64,000 nucleotides of DNA from Poriferisocius sp965200775 (GTDB lineage: Bacteria; Actinomycetota; Acidimicrobiia; Acidimicrobiales; Bin134). The notes beneath the pieces are model-generated. The model did no database searches, was not told where the DNA came from, and saw only the letters and a program-made list of their open reading frames with translations. Positions 49,498 to 58,369 of the stretch are shown in pieces. Made by a program: the position numbers and the translations under genes. How positions within the stretch are numbered: position 1 is the stretch's first letter; each line of letters begins with the position of its first letter. The DNA lies in the NCBI GenBank assembly GCA_965200775.1, contig OZ241383.1, forward strand, positions 3,080,090-3,144,089, read 5' to 3'.

Positions 49498-50642
49498 TGC
49501 CGGTTGCCATCGTGGGGGTGGCGGCCACCGGGATGGCCCGCCGACTGGACACTTCCTCGGCGGAGATCTCCCTACGGGCCGCGCTGGCCGCGTTGGACGA
49601 CGCCGGGCTGGCCGCTTCCGACATCGACGGCCTGGCGGCCCGCTGGCCCGGACCGGGCGGCACGGTGTTCCAGCCCGGCTCGGCCGACTGGACGGGGGTG
49701 TTCGGCCAACCCCTGCGCTGGGTTTGCGACACCTACCCCCAGGGGGTGCCCGGCGCGTTGGATGCCGCCTCGGCCATCGTTTCGGGGTTGTGCGAAACGG
49801 CGCTGGTGTTCGGAGGTCAGGCGGGGGTCATGGGGGGAGGGTCGGTAGCCGACTACACCCGGCCCGACAACGAGTTCGTGGCGTGCTGGGGATCGTTCAC
49901 CGCTGCCCAGTTCGCTCTGGTGGCCCAGGTGTACCGGCATCGCTTCGCTCCCGAACCCGAGCGGGTGGCGTCGGTGGCAGCAGCCATTCGCAACGCCGGC
50001 CACGCCAACCCGACCGCGGTGATGGCCGGCCGGGGGCCTTACCGGGCCGCCGACGTGCTCGACTCGCCGCTGGTGGTGGAGCCGTTCCGGCTTCTCGATC
50101 TGTGTCTGGCCACCGAGGGGGCGGCGGCCATGGTTCTAACCACCCTCGAGCGGGCCCGAGACCTGCGCCAACCGCCGGTGGCCATCCTGGGAGGGGGCTC
50201 GGAGTGGTACCGCCAGCAGTATGTTGACCCGCCCCGCTACGACGAGGTGTGGGGCCTGGGCGCCGGCGCGGCCCGCCGGGCGTTCGAGAGGGCCGGTCTC
50301 GGTCCACACGACGTGGACGTGTTCGAGCTTTACGACATCAACACCTATGAGGTTGTGCGCCAGTTCGAGATGCTGGGGCTGTGCGGGGAAGGGGAGGGGG
50401 CCGACTATCTGTGGGAAGCAGGCATCGGCGTCGGTGACCGCCACCCGCTCAACACCGACGGCGGTCTGTTGAGCTACAGCCACATCGGCTGGGGTGGCCC
50501 TACCCTCAAGATCGTCGAAGCGGTGAAGCAATTGCGGGGTACGGCAGGGGCCGGTCAGGTCCCCAACGCCGAGGTTGCTCTGGTGACCGGAGCGGGGGCC
50601 GGAGCCCAGTATCACAACACCATGGTGTTGGGCCGCATCTGA
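49494..50642 (+). CDS. Thiolase-fold lipid-transfer-type lyase
   Basis: A 382-residue thiolase-superfamily protein of the SCP-x/Ltp branch: MMPVAIVGVAATGMARRLD, GALDAASAIVSGLCETALVFGG, VDVFELYDINTYEVVRQFEM, and GGLLSYSHIGWGGPTLKIVE. It lacks a clear standard thiolase catalytic Cys context. Ltp-type members with a DUF35 partner cleave beta-hydroxyacyl-CoA by retro-aldol reaction; the DUF35 gene in the same operon supports this. ATG 49494 has GGAG upstream and a relay overlap. Confidence 0.88.
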   Translation: MMPVAIVGVAATGMARRLDTSSAEISLRAALAALDDAGLAASDIDGLAARWPGPGGTVFQPGSADWTGVFGQPLRWVCDTYPQGVPGALDAASAIVSGLCETALVFGGQAGVMGGGSVADYTRPDNEFVACWGSFTAAQFALVAQVYRHRFAPEPERVASVAAAIRNAGHANPTAVMAGRGPYRAADVLDSPLVVEPFRLLDLCLATEGAAAMVLTTLERARDLRQPPVAILGGGSEWYRQQYVDPPRYDEVWGLGAGAARRAFERAGLGPHDVDVFELYDINTYEVVRQFEMLGLCGEGEGADYLWEAGIGVGDRHPLNTDGGLLSYSHIGWGGPTLKIVEAVKQLRGTAGAGQVPNAEVALVTGAGAGAQYHNTMVLGRI

Positions 50643-50672
50643 TCCGGCCTGGGTTGGCGTGAGCCGAGGGGA

Positions 50673-51650
50673 TCAGAGGGCCCAGGACAGCTCCGTTTTC
50701 ATGGCCTGCTCCCCCCGCCGGCCGATTTCCAGCAATCGGGGGTCGTCGGATCGACCGTCCAGCCACGCCCTCAGGCCCCGCATCGACGCCGTGTAGGAAC
50801 GGACCTGCTCGAAGCGGGCGGCGTAGGCCAGCCTGTCGGGGTCGAGCCGGTGGCCGTAGTGGGCTGAATCGTCGATCCTGCACCACCCGGAGAAGCGGTG
50901 GGTGAAAGCCACGTCGCACATGGGGTCTCCAGCCCAGGCTCGTTCCCAATCCAGGACGCCGCCCAGCTCGCTGGGGCCTGTCCAGCTCAGGTTGGCGAAC
51001 CGGAAATCACCGTGGCACCACACCGCCGGTTCGGGACAATCGGGCCGGTGTTGGCGGAGCCAGGCCAGGGCGGACTCGAACTCCCGGTGGCGGCCCGGAG
51101 CCGATCGCAGGTACGCCGCCTCGGTACGATCCAGCTCGGCGTCGTAGGCCTCGGCCACGGTCAGCGGGGCGGTTAGCTCGTGCAGCGTGCCCAGAGCGGA
51201 AGCCGCCGCCGCTATGTAACGGTCGTGGTCGTCGGTCACGGCGTCGAGGCGTAGTACCTGTCCCGGCACCCGGCTGTGGACGCCGAAGGGTCGGCCGATG
51301 GGGTTGTGGGGGTCGGGCTGAACGGCCAGCACCCGGGGCGCGGGAACGATCCCCTCCACCCTGACCAGGTTGGCCGCTTCTTCCTCGGGGTCGTAGGGAT
51401 CGAGCGTGCCTCCCCGGGGGGCCACCCGCACTATCACATCGTCCACGGCAAGCGTGATCCACGAGTACCCCCGGTCCAATCGCTCGACTCGAGGTCGGGG
51501 GCCGATGCCGTCCATCACCTCGGCCACCGCACGCCCCACCGCCTCTGCCGAAAGATCGGGCACAGACAAGCCAGCGGATGTCGAGCCTGTGCCCGGCCCG
51601 CTTGCCTCCGACGACCCCGGGGCCGGCACGTCAGCATCCCCCAAGCTCAC
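50673..51650 (-). CDS. APH-family phosphotransferase
   Basis: A 325-residue protein-kinase-like fold: GYSWITLAVDDVIVRVAPRG (ATP-binding strands), WCHGDFRFANLSW (catalytic loop HGDXXXXN), and GGVLDWERAWAGDPMCDVAF (metal-binding DWE). Such proteins phosphorylate aminoglycosides, choline, sugars or acyl compounds; the acyl-CoA-dehydrogenase-associated type is common in catabolic actinobacterial loci. The Ser/Gly/Pro-rich N-terminus suggests that the true start may be somewhat inside. Convergent with the thiolase. Confidence 0.85.
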   Translation of the reverse strand: MSLGDADVPAPGSSEASGPGTGSTSAGLSVPDLSAEAVGRAVAEVMDGIGPRPRVERLDRGYSWITLAVDDVIVRVAPRGGTLDPYDPEEEAANLVRVEGIVPAPRVLAVQPDPHNPIGRPFGVHSRVPGQVLRLDAVTDDHDRYIAAAASALGTLHELTAPLTVAEAYDAELDRTEAAYLRSAPGRHREFESALAWLRQHRPDCPEPAVWCHGDFRFANLSWTGPSELGGVLDWERAWAGDPMCDVAFTHRFSGWCRIDDSAHYGHRLDPDRLAYAARFEQVRSYTASMRGLRAWLDGRSDDPRLLEIGRRGEQAMKTELSWAL

Positions 51651-51718
51651 CGAGCCAGCGTACTAGTGGCTACTCGGGCCGAGATCACCCGATCCTCTAG
51701 CCGTAGCGGCGGGGGGAT

Positions 51719-52930
51719 ATGGTCCCCCGGAGTGTGGGGCAGGCCGAAGCCGTGAGAGCGCAGCAGTGTACGCGGCGGGGCGTGACCGTGGTGATGGCCA
51801 GCATGGTGGTGCTGGGGCTGGGATCGAGCCTGGGCTTCCTCCCCGGCTACTACGTGGCCGCAGTGCGAGAGGACCTTGGGGTGTCCAGGGCTCAGGTTGG
51901 CCTTCTGGTGAGCCTGCACTTCGGCTGCACTGGCCTGGGGTCGGTGATCGGGGCCCGGCTCACGGAGAAAATCGGAACCCGCACCGCGGTGGTGGTCGAT
52001 CAGGCCATCGTGGCTGCCGCAGCGTGGAGCGCGGCGGTTCTCGACAGCTACGCCGCATTGATCGGAGCCGCGGTTTTCGCAGGGTTCGGCTATTCGCTGG
52101 CCAACGCCGCCACCAACGAGGCGGTGGCCGCGGCGGTTCCGGAAACCCGCCGGACCCTGGCGCTGTCGGCCAAGACTTCGGGGGTGCCGCTGCTCGCCCT
52201 GGTCGGAGCCTCCCTGGTGCCCTGGGCGTCGGACCGGTGGAGCTGGAACTTTGTCCTGATGGTGGCGGGCACTGCTGCCGCGTTGAGCGCGCTCATGTCG
52301 TCGGTGGTCATTCCCGACAGCAGGGCCACCCGGATGTCGATGCCCCAGGGTCGGCCTCAGCTTCCCAAAGGGTTCTGGTGGTTCGCGGTGTCGGCCTTCT
52401 TTCTGGTCGGCTCATCGCAGCCCTTGTTTTCCTGGGCGGTGCCGTACCTCGACGAGGGGCTGGGCGGGTCGAAGCCGCTGGCCGGGGCCATCGCCGGGGC
52501 GGCGTCGGGAGCGGGAGCGGTGTGCATGTCGCTCAGCGCGTTGCGGGCCGACCGCCTGGGTAAGGCCCGGCGGGTGCCGCTCATCGTGGGGCTGTGCCTG
52601 CTCTTGGCTGCCTCCAACCTGGTGGTGATGAGCGGCCTCACCTTGGGCTTGACCGTGGCTGCCGTGGGAATGTTCGTAGGCCTCATCGCCCAGTTGGCGG
52701 CCATCGGGACGATGCACGCCGCGGTGGTTGACCGGGCCACCTTCTCCGTGGCCCGAGCCACCGGTGTCACCATGACCGGCTACTACCTGGGGGCGCTGGC
52801 CACTCCTGTTAGTTTCGGCGCGCTTGTGGACTGGCTGGGCACCTACACCTGGGCGTGGCTGGTCATGTCGATGGGCAGCGTGGCAGCCGCAGTCTGTTTT
52901 GTTCGTGCTAACCGGGTTGGTGAGCGATGA
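51719..52930 (+). CDS. MFS transporter
   Basis: A 403-residue membrane protein with about twelve hydrophobic helices, e.g. GVTVVMASMVVLGLGSSLGF, GLLVSLHFGCTGLGSVIGAR with the loop RLTEKIGTRTAV after helix 2, and LIVGLCLLLAASNLVVMSGL. Major-facilitator exporters or carboxylate symporters have this plan. Divergent from the phosphotransferase gene (68 bases apart) and followed after 33 bases by the flavin reductase gene. Confidence 0.88.
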   Translation: MVPRSVGQAEAVRAQQCTRRGVTVVMASMVVLGLGSSLGFLPGYYVAAVREDLGVSRAQVGLLVSLHFGCTGLGSVIGARLTEKIGTRTAVVVDQAIVAAAAWSAAVLDSYAALIGAAVFAGFGYSLANAATNEAVAAAVPETRRTLALSAKTSGVPLLALVGASLVPWASDRWSWNFVLMVAGTAAALSALMSSVVIPDSRATRMSMPQGRPQLPKGFWWFAVSAFFLVGSSQPLFSWAVPYLDEGLGGSKPLAGAIAGAASGAGAVCMSLSALRADRLGKARRVPLIVGLCLLLAASNLVVMSGLTLGLTVAAVGMFVGLIAQLAAIGTMHAAVVDRATFSVARATGVTMTGYYLGALATPVSFGALVDWLGTYTWAWLVMSMGSVAAAVCFVRANRVGER

Positions 52931-52963
52931 TGGGCTGCCGGCCCCGCTAGCCGGAAGCCAACC

Positions 52964-54844
52964 ATGAGCTACCAACACGTCTTGTCGCCGATTGCCATCA
53001 ACCAGGTGGTGGTGAAGAACCGTGTGGTGCGCACCGCGCATGGCACCAACATCGGGCAGGGTCGGATCACCGATGAGCTGATCGCCTACCACGAAGCCCG
53101 GGCCGCCGGCGGGTGTGGGCTGACCATCTTGGAGGCGGCGTCTGTCCACCCCACCGACATGGGCACGCTGCGGTTGCACGACCCGTCGGTGGTGGCCGAC
53201 TACCAGCGGCTCACCTCCCGCTTGGCTCCCTACAACATGGCGGTGTTCCAGCAACTCGGCCATCTGGGATACGAGGGGGTGACGGCCGATGGCGGGCCTC
53301 CGTGGTCGGCGTCGGAACAGGCCGGTCCGAGCATCCGCCGCCCGGCCAAGCCCATGACTGCCGATGACATCGCCGAGCTGACCGATGCGTTTGGCCGGGC
53401 CGCCAGGTGGTGCGTTGACGGCGGCCTTGACGGGGTGGAAGTCCACATCGCCCACGGCTACCTGATCCAGCAGTTCATTTCGCCCACCGTCAACCGGCGC
53501 GAAGACGGCTACGGCGGTTCGTGGGAGAACCGCATCCGGTTGGCCCGCGAGATCGTCCGGGCGGTACGGGAAGCGGTGGGTTCTGGCGTGGCGGTGGGGG
53601 TGCGGATCGGTTCGGAAGCGGTGGGCGACGGGGGCGTGACCGAACACGACTGCACTCGTCTCGTCGGGGTGCTGGCCGGTGACGGCCTGATCGACTACGT
53701 GAACCTCACATACGGGAGCTGTCTGCGGCCCCACAAGATCATCGGCGGGATGCACGAGCCCCCCGGATACGAATTGGAAGCGGCAGCCCCGGTGGTGGCC
53801 GCGGCGGGGATTCCGGCCGTCGTGACCGGCCGGTTCCGCACCCTGGCCGAGGCCGATGAGCTGATCGCCGCAGGGGTGGCGGATCTGGTGGGCCTCACCC
53901 GGGCCCACATTGCCGACCCCGAGTTGGTGGTCAAAAGCACACAGGGTCGCGAGGCCGAGGTCCGTCCATGTATCGCCGGTAACGACGGCTGCGTCGGTGG
54001 TCTGAACAGGGGTCGCCTGTCCTGCGCTGTGAACCCCGCCGTGGGCCGGGAGCAGGATTACCCGTTGCCCACTCCGGTTACTCAGCCGTCTCCATTCAGC
54101 CGGCCATTGCCGGCTGATCGGTCGCCGGTTGTTCATCCGCAGCCCCGGCGGATCGCAGTGGTGGGCGGGGGGCCGTGCGGCATGGAGGTGGCCCGGTTGG
54201 CCGCGGAGCAGGGTCATCAAGTGGTGCTGTTCGAGGCCCGTTCCACCCTGGGCGGCGCAGTGCGTCAGGCCCAGATGCTGCCCACACGAGGGTTGTTGGG
54301 CGACATATGCGACTGGCAGGAACGGGAGCTGGCCAGATTGGGGGTGGAAGTACGGCTTGGTCGCCCTGCCGATGTGGATGGAGTTGCCGCCGTTCGGCCC
54401 GACCTGGTGGTGGTGGCCACCGGAGCGACCGGTGCCGAAGTGCCCGACCCGGCCCGGCTTCCCGCCGGTGGCACGGCAGTGGTCGATGACCGTTTTGGTG
54501 GGTACGAGGCCCTGGGGTTGGCCGAGTGGCTCGCCACTCAGGGACTGAAAGTGAAGTTGACCACCCCCGGTCGCCGGGTGGCGGCCCGAGCCCTGCTCGA
54601 CCTGGTGGTGCAACCCGCACTGGAAAGGCTGGGGGCGCTCGGTGTGCAGGTACTCACCGGGGTGGAGTCACCCCCCGAGGCCGACCTCGTGCTCACCGTG
54701 GCCAAGCACCCCCACGACCCGCTCTCCGCAGGGCTGGCCGACGCGGGCCTCCACGTGCAGCTCGCCGGCGACGTTCGTGAACCGGGCAGCATCCTCACCG
54801 CCATCTCCACCGCCCACGCCATCACCCGGGAACTTTGGCAGTAG
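52964..54844 (+). CDS. Old-Yellow-Enzyme/dienoyl-CoA-reductase type flavoprotein
   Basis: A 626-residue two-part reductase: an FMN TIM barrel (HVLSPIAINQVVVKNRVVR, VHIAHGYLIQQFISP, NRREDGYGGSWENRIRLARE) then an FAD/NAD(P) domain (RRIAVVGGGPCGMEVARLA). The Fe-S loop between them reads CIAGNDGC...LSC; relatives with a [4Fe-4S] cluster have C-X2-C-X3-C, but here the second Cys is Gly, so the cluster may be altered. It reduces conjugated double bonds (2,4-dienoyl-CoA reductase, BaiCD-like enzymes). ATG 52964 has GGAAG. Confidence 0.9.
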   Translation: MSYQHVLSPIAINQVVVKNRVVRTAHGTNIGQGRITDELIAYHEARAAGGCGLTILEAASVHPTDMGTLRLHDPSVVADYQRLTSRLAPYNMAVFQQLGHLGYEGVTADGGPPWSASEQAGPSIRRPAKPMTADDIAELTDAFGRAARWCVDGGLDGVEVHIAHGYLIQQFISPTVNRREDGYGGSWENRIRLAREIVRAVREAVGSGVAVGVRIGSEAVGDGGVTEHDCTRLVGVLAGDGLIDYVNLTYGSCLRPHKIIGGMHEPPGYELEAAAPVVAAAGIPAVVTGRFRTLAEADELIAAGVADLVGLTRAHIADPELVVKSTQGREAEVRPCIAGNDGCVGGLNRGRLSCAVNPAVGREQDYPLPTPVTQPSPFSRPLPADRSPVVHPQPRRIAVVGGGPCGMEVARLAAEQGHQVVLFEARSTLGGAVRQAQMLPTRGLLGDICDWQERELARLGVEVRLGRPADVDGVAAVRPDLVVVATGATGAEVPDPARLPAGGTAVVDDRFGGYEALGLAEWLATQGLKVKLTTPGRRVAARALLDLVVQPALERLGALGVQVLTGVESPPEADLVLTVAKHPHDPLSAGLADAGLHVQLAGDVREPGSILTAISTAHAITRELWQ

Positions 54845-54939
54845 TGGCAGTAGAGGTAGTTGAGTCAGCGCCGGAATTGTTCGGGACCACCAACAAGCCG
54901 GGGAGTGGTTGTTCGATGTCGTAGCGCGACCCGAGCCTT

Positions 54940-55740
54940 TCAGCTGGGGTCTGATGTGCCCAGGTAGGATGCTTGTAGGTCGGGGTGGGCCAGGAGCTTG
55001 TCGCTGGTGTCGGAGAGCACAACCCGGCCGGTTTGCAGCACCCAGCCTCGATCGGCAACCGACAGGGCCATGTTGGCGTTCTGCTCCACCATAAAGATGG
55101 TCATGCCCTGGGCGTGGATCTGCTGGATCAGGTCGAAGTTCTGTTGAACCAGGGCCGGGGCCAGGCCCATGGATGGCTCGTCCATGAGCAGAATCCAGGG
55201 CCGGGCCATCAGCGCCCTACCTATGGCCACCATCTGCTGCTCGCCCCCGGACAGGGTTCCGGCCTTCTGCCCCTGCCTCTCCTTCACCCTGGGGAACAGA
55301 TCGAACACCCGCTCCAGGTCCTCGGCCACCCCGTCGGCGTCGGTGCGGAGGTAGGCCCCGAGCTGGAGGTTCTCCCTCACTGACAGCCGCTTGAACAGCC
55401 GGCGGTTCTCGGGCACCATCGTCACCCCCTGCTCCACCCGGTACTGCACCGACCGGTGATTTACCACCTCGCCGTTGATGAGCACCTCGCCGCTGGTGGG
55501 CTTCACCATTCCCAGGATCGCCCTCAGGGTGGTGGACTTCCCGCTGGCGTTACCTCCCAACAGGCACACCATCTCACCGGAGCGGATGGAAAGGTCAACG
55601 TCCTTAAGGATGTGGGCGGCGCCGTAGTGGGTGTTGACTTTTCTCAGCTCCAGAACCGGCCCGTCGCTGTCGGCGGCATCGGAGTCGTGGCCGGCAATCG
55701 GGCCGGCGGGACTGTAGCGGGTTTCGGTCGGCCCGGTCAT
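54940..55740 (-). CDS. HAAT ABC transporter ATP-binding protein 2 (LivF type)
   Basis: A 266-residue ATPase: Walker A GGNASGKST, VTMVPENRRLFKRLSVRENLQ, signature LSGGEQQMVAIGRAL, Walker B ILLMDEPSMGLAP, and H-loop switch FMVEQNANMAL. The N-terminal 25 residues are variable. Last gene of ABC operon 2, overlapping the LivG gene by four bases. The 95 bases between it and the convergent flavoprotein gene hold no clear terminator. Confidence 0.93.
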   Translation of the reverse strand: MTGPTETRYSPAGPIAGHDSDAADSDGPVLELRKVNTHYGAAHILKDVDLSIRSGEMVCLLGGNASGKSTTLRAILGMVKPTSGEVLINGEVVNHRSVQYRVEQGVTMVPENRRLFKRLSVRENLQLGAYLRTDADGVAEDLERVFDLFPRVKERQGQKAGTLSGGEQQMVAIGRALMARPWILLMDEPSMGLAPALVQQNFDLIQQIHAQGMTIFMVEQNANMALSVADRGWVLQTGRVVLSDTSDKLLAHPDLQASYLGTSDPS

Positions 55741-56549
55741 GCGGGCTGCCCCTCGGTTTCACCCCGGCTGACCGGGCGGCCCAGATAGGCCTCCACCACA
55801 TTGGGATCGTTGGACACCTCGGAGTACGGGCCCTGGGCGATCACCTCGCCGTGGTCGAGCACCACCACCCGCTCCGAGATGTGCTCCACCACGCTCATGT
55901 CGTGTTCGATCAGCACGATGGTGTAGCCCCACTCGTCGCGCAACTGGCCGATCTTGTCGGTCAGCTCAGCCGACTCCACCGGGTTCATGCCCGCCACCGG
56001 CTCGTCCAGGAGCAGCAGCTCCGGGCCGGTGGCCATGGCTCGGGCGATCTCCAGCCGCCGCCGGTTGGCGTAGGAGAGGGCCATGGCGTGCTGGTCGTGG
56101 CGGTAGCCCACCAGCCGGGTACCGAAGAAGGAGAGGATCTCCGAGGCTCGTCTGTACACCTCCTTCTCCTCGCGCCGGAACCGGCGGGTCTGGAACAGGG
56201 CGTCGAACACGTTCTGGCTGGTGCGGCAGTACTGGGCCGCCATCACGTTCTCGAGCACGGTCATGTCGGAGAACAGGCGGACGTTCTGGAAGGTACGGGC
56301 GATGCCCCGGGCGGTGATCTTGTTGGGGTCGAGCCCCAGCAGCGACTCCCCCTTGAAGGTGATCTCCCCGGCAATGGGGGTCACCAGTCCGCTGATTACG
56401 TTGAAGAAGGTGGTCTTCCCCGCTCCATTCGGGCCGATCACCGCCACGATCTCGCCCTTGTCTATGGAGAAGTTCAGGTTGTCCAGGGCTTGCAGGCCCC
56501 CGAACGTCACCCGCAGGCCGCGGATTTCCAGCAGCGGGGACCCGCTCAC
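55737..56549 (-). CDS. HAAT ABC transporter ATP-binding protein 2 (LivG type)
   Basis: A 270-residue ATPase with Walker A GPNGAGKTT, RGIARTFQNVRLFSDMTVLENV, Walker B LLLLDEPVAGMNP and H-loop IVLIEHDMSVV. The signature region reads LSYANRRRLEIARAM, with Ala and Asn where LSGGQ-type Gly and Gln are usual. Overlaps both neighbours by four bases, so operon 2 is translationally coupled from LivH to LivF. Confidence 0.92.
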   Translation of the reverse strand: MSGSPLLEIRGLRVTFGGLQALDNLNFSIDKGEIVAVIGPNGAGKTTFFNVISGLVTPIAGEITFKGESLLGLDPNKITARGIARTFQNVRLFSDMTVLENVMAAQYCRTSQNVFDALFQTRRFRREEKEVYRRASEILSFFGTRLVGYRHDQHAMALSYANRRRLEIARAMATGPELLLLDEPVAGMNPVESAELTDKIGQLRDEWGYTIVLIEHDMSVVEHISERVVVLDHGEVIAQGPYSEVSNDPNVVEAYLGRPVSRGETEGQPA

Positions 56550-58369
56550 GGCCGGGCTCCCTTGGGAATCTCCTGCTCTCCGGCGGCCTGCTGGGCCCGC
56601 AGCCAGGCATCCTGGTCGAGTTCATCGCCGTGCAGCTCCCGGGCCCGGCGGACGTTGGGAATCAGCCCTTCGGGACGCTTCTGCATCATCAGAACCAACA
56701 GAGCGCCGTAGAGCAGGATCCGGTACTCGGCGAACTCCTGGAGCAGGCCCGGCTGTCGGGGTCCGCCCAGAACGCCGATCAGCACCGCTGCCCCGGCGAT
56801 GACGCCCGCGATGTTGCCCATGCCCCCGAAGATCACCACCACCAGGATCACGGTGGCGATGGTGATATTGAAGCTGGACGGGAAGATCGAACCGACCTTG
56901 GCCGAGAAGATCGCCCCGCTGAACGCTCCGAGCGTGCCGCCGATGACAAACGCCAGCAGCTTGGACCCCACCGTGTCGATTCCCATGGCCTCTGCCACGG
57001 TCTCGTCCTCGCGAACCGCCATCCACGCCCGCCCCAGCCGGGAGCGTTCCAGCCGCCACGACACGTAGATGGTGATGGCGCAGAAGAAGAGCACCAGGTA
57101 CAGCACCGTCCGGGGCTCGAACCCCTGAATCTCGGTGAAGCCGAGGTTTACGCCGGGGATGTTGGTGATGCCTTGCGCCCCGCCGAACCACCCCGACAGC
57201 CAGTCAGACAGCAGCAGCAAGCGGATGATCTCCCCGAAGCCCAACGTCACCACGGCCAGGTAGTCGCCCCGCATCCGGATCACCGGCGCTCCGATTATCA
57301 GCCCGGTGAGGCCGGTGAACACCATGGCGATGAGCAGGGCCAGCCCCCAGTGCAGCTCGGGGGTGAACTGGGGCGACAGGGGGGAGGTGAGCACCGCGGC
57401 GGTGTAGCCCCCCACAGCGAAGAAGGCCACGTACCCCAGGTCGAGCATCCCGGCCAGGCCCACGATGATGTTCAAACCCAAACCAAGCAGCACGAACAAC
57501 CCCACGTTCACCAGCAGCTCGTTGGTGAGCTTGCCCAGGAAGATGGGCAGCACGATGCACATGGCGGCGATCACCACCATCCAGGCCGCGTTGGTTGAAA
57601 CTCTCCCGCCGACGCCCCGACCCACTGGGGTTACGGCATCTCGCCGGCGGAGACGGCTTCTGCCCATGGGCCCGGCCAGGGCCACCTCGGCCATCGCGAC
57701 TGCCGCCACCACCGCCGCTCCCTCGATGGTGAGACCCCGCCGGGGGGCATAGAACCAGTCGGTTATCGCTTCCACGTGGAGTCCCTGCGATAGATCGGTG
57801 AGCATCGACTCCAGCACCGCCACCCCGGGAACAGCCAGGAGCATGGTCACCACCGCCCGGCGCCATCGTGATGGGATCAGGTGCAGGCATCCGCCGGCTG
57901 CTCCGGTGACCATGCCGATGCCCACCCACAGGGCGATGCCGGACACCGGGTTTATGCCGAACTCGAGCAGGTGGAGGAGCTGCGGACTCCAGTTCACCAG
58001 CGGGTCGCGGATGTCAACGTGGGTGACCCCCAGGATCAACAGCGCCGGACCGCAGTTGGCCACTGCTCCGGCCACCGCCCCGCCGGCCACCTCCCGAGTG
58101 CCAGGAGTGCGAGCCTGCATCCCTTCCAGCACCGTCACCCGGCCTACCCCGTAGCCCACGATGGGGGGCAGCAGGGCCAGGATCACGTATCCCATGCTCA
58201 GCGCGGTTTCGATCACCGGGCGGGCGTCGAGGGCTACCGGCATTCCCGTCAGGCATATGAAGATCTGCGCCAGGGCGGTGAGCCCTCCGGCGTTCAGCGC
58301 CCGTCGCCAGTCCGGCCCCTCCCGTCGCCCAGAGCCAAACCGCTCTCGCAGCAAGGAAGCGAGCCTCAT
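56546..58369 (-). CDS. HAAT ABC transporter permease (LivM type) with long N-terminal membrane extension
   Basis: A 607-residue permease, nearly twice the usual LivM size. Residues from about 285 on are a complete LivM (LLVNVGLFVLLGLGLNIIVG, GMLDLGYVAFFAVGGYTAAV, RSRLGRAWMAVREDETVAEA, VIFGGMGNIAGVIAGA). The first ~280 residues hold about six extra hydrophobic stretches (GLTALAQIFICLTGMPVAL, ALSMGYVILALLPPIVGYGV and others) with a basic loop RSRLRRRD before the permease. Function of the extension is unknown. Coupled to LivH by overlap. Confidence 0.9.
   Translation of the reverse strand: MRLASLLRERFGSGRREGPDWRRALNAGGLTALAQIFICLTGMPVALDARPVIETALSMGYVILALLPPIVGYGVGRVTVLEGMQARTPGTREVAGGAVAGAVANCGPALLILGVTHVDIRDPLVNWSPQLLHLLEFGINPVSGIALWVGIGMVTGAAGGCLHLIPSRWRRAVVTMLLAVPGVAVLESMLTDLSQGLHVEAITDWFYAPRRGLTIEGAAVVAAVAMAEVALAGPMGRSRLRRRDAVTPVGRGVGGRVSTNAAWMVVIAAMCIVLPIFLGKLTNELLVNVGLFVLLGLGLNIIVGLAGMLDLGYVAFFAVGGYTAAVLTSPLSPQFTPELHWGLALLIAMVFTGLTGLIIGAPVIRMRGDYLAVVTLGFGEIIRLLLLSDWLSGWFGGAQGITNIPGVNLGFTEIQGFEPRTVLYLVLFFCAITIYVSWRLERSRLGRAWMAVREDETVAEAMGIDTVGSKLLAFVIGGTLGAFSGAIFSAKVGSIFPSSFNITIATVILVVVIFGGMGNIAGVIAGAAVLIGVLGGPRQPGLLQEFAEYRILLYGALLVLMMQKRPEGLIPNVRRARELHGDELDQDAWLRAQQAAGEQEIPKGARP

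Noticed and set aside
52412..54613. Open frame of 733 codons on the minus strand
   Set aside because: It lies antisense to the OYE-type reductase and MFS genes, whose motifs are clear; its product is low-complexity (Gly, His, Pro, Arg rich) as expected of a GC-rich shadow frame.
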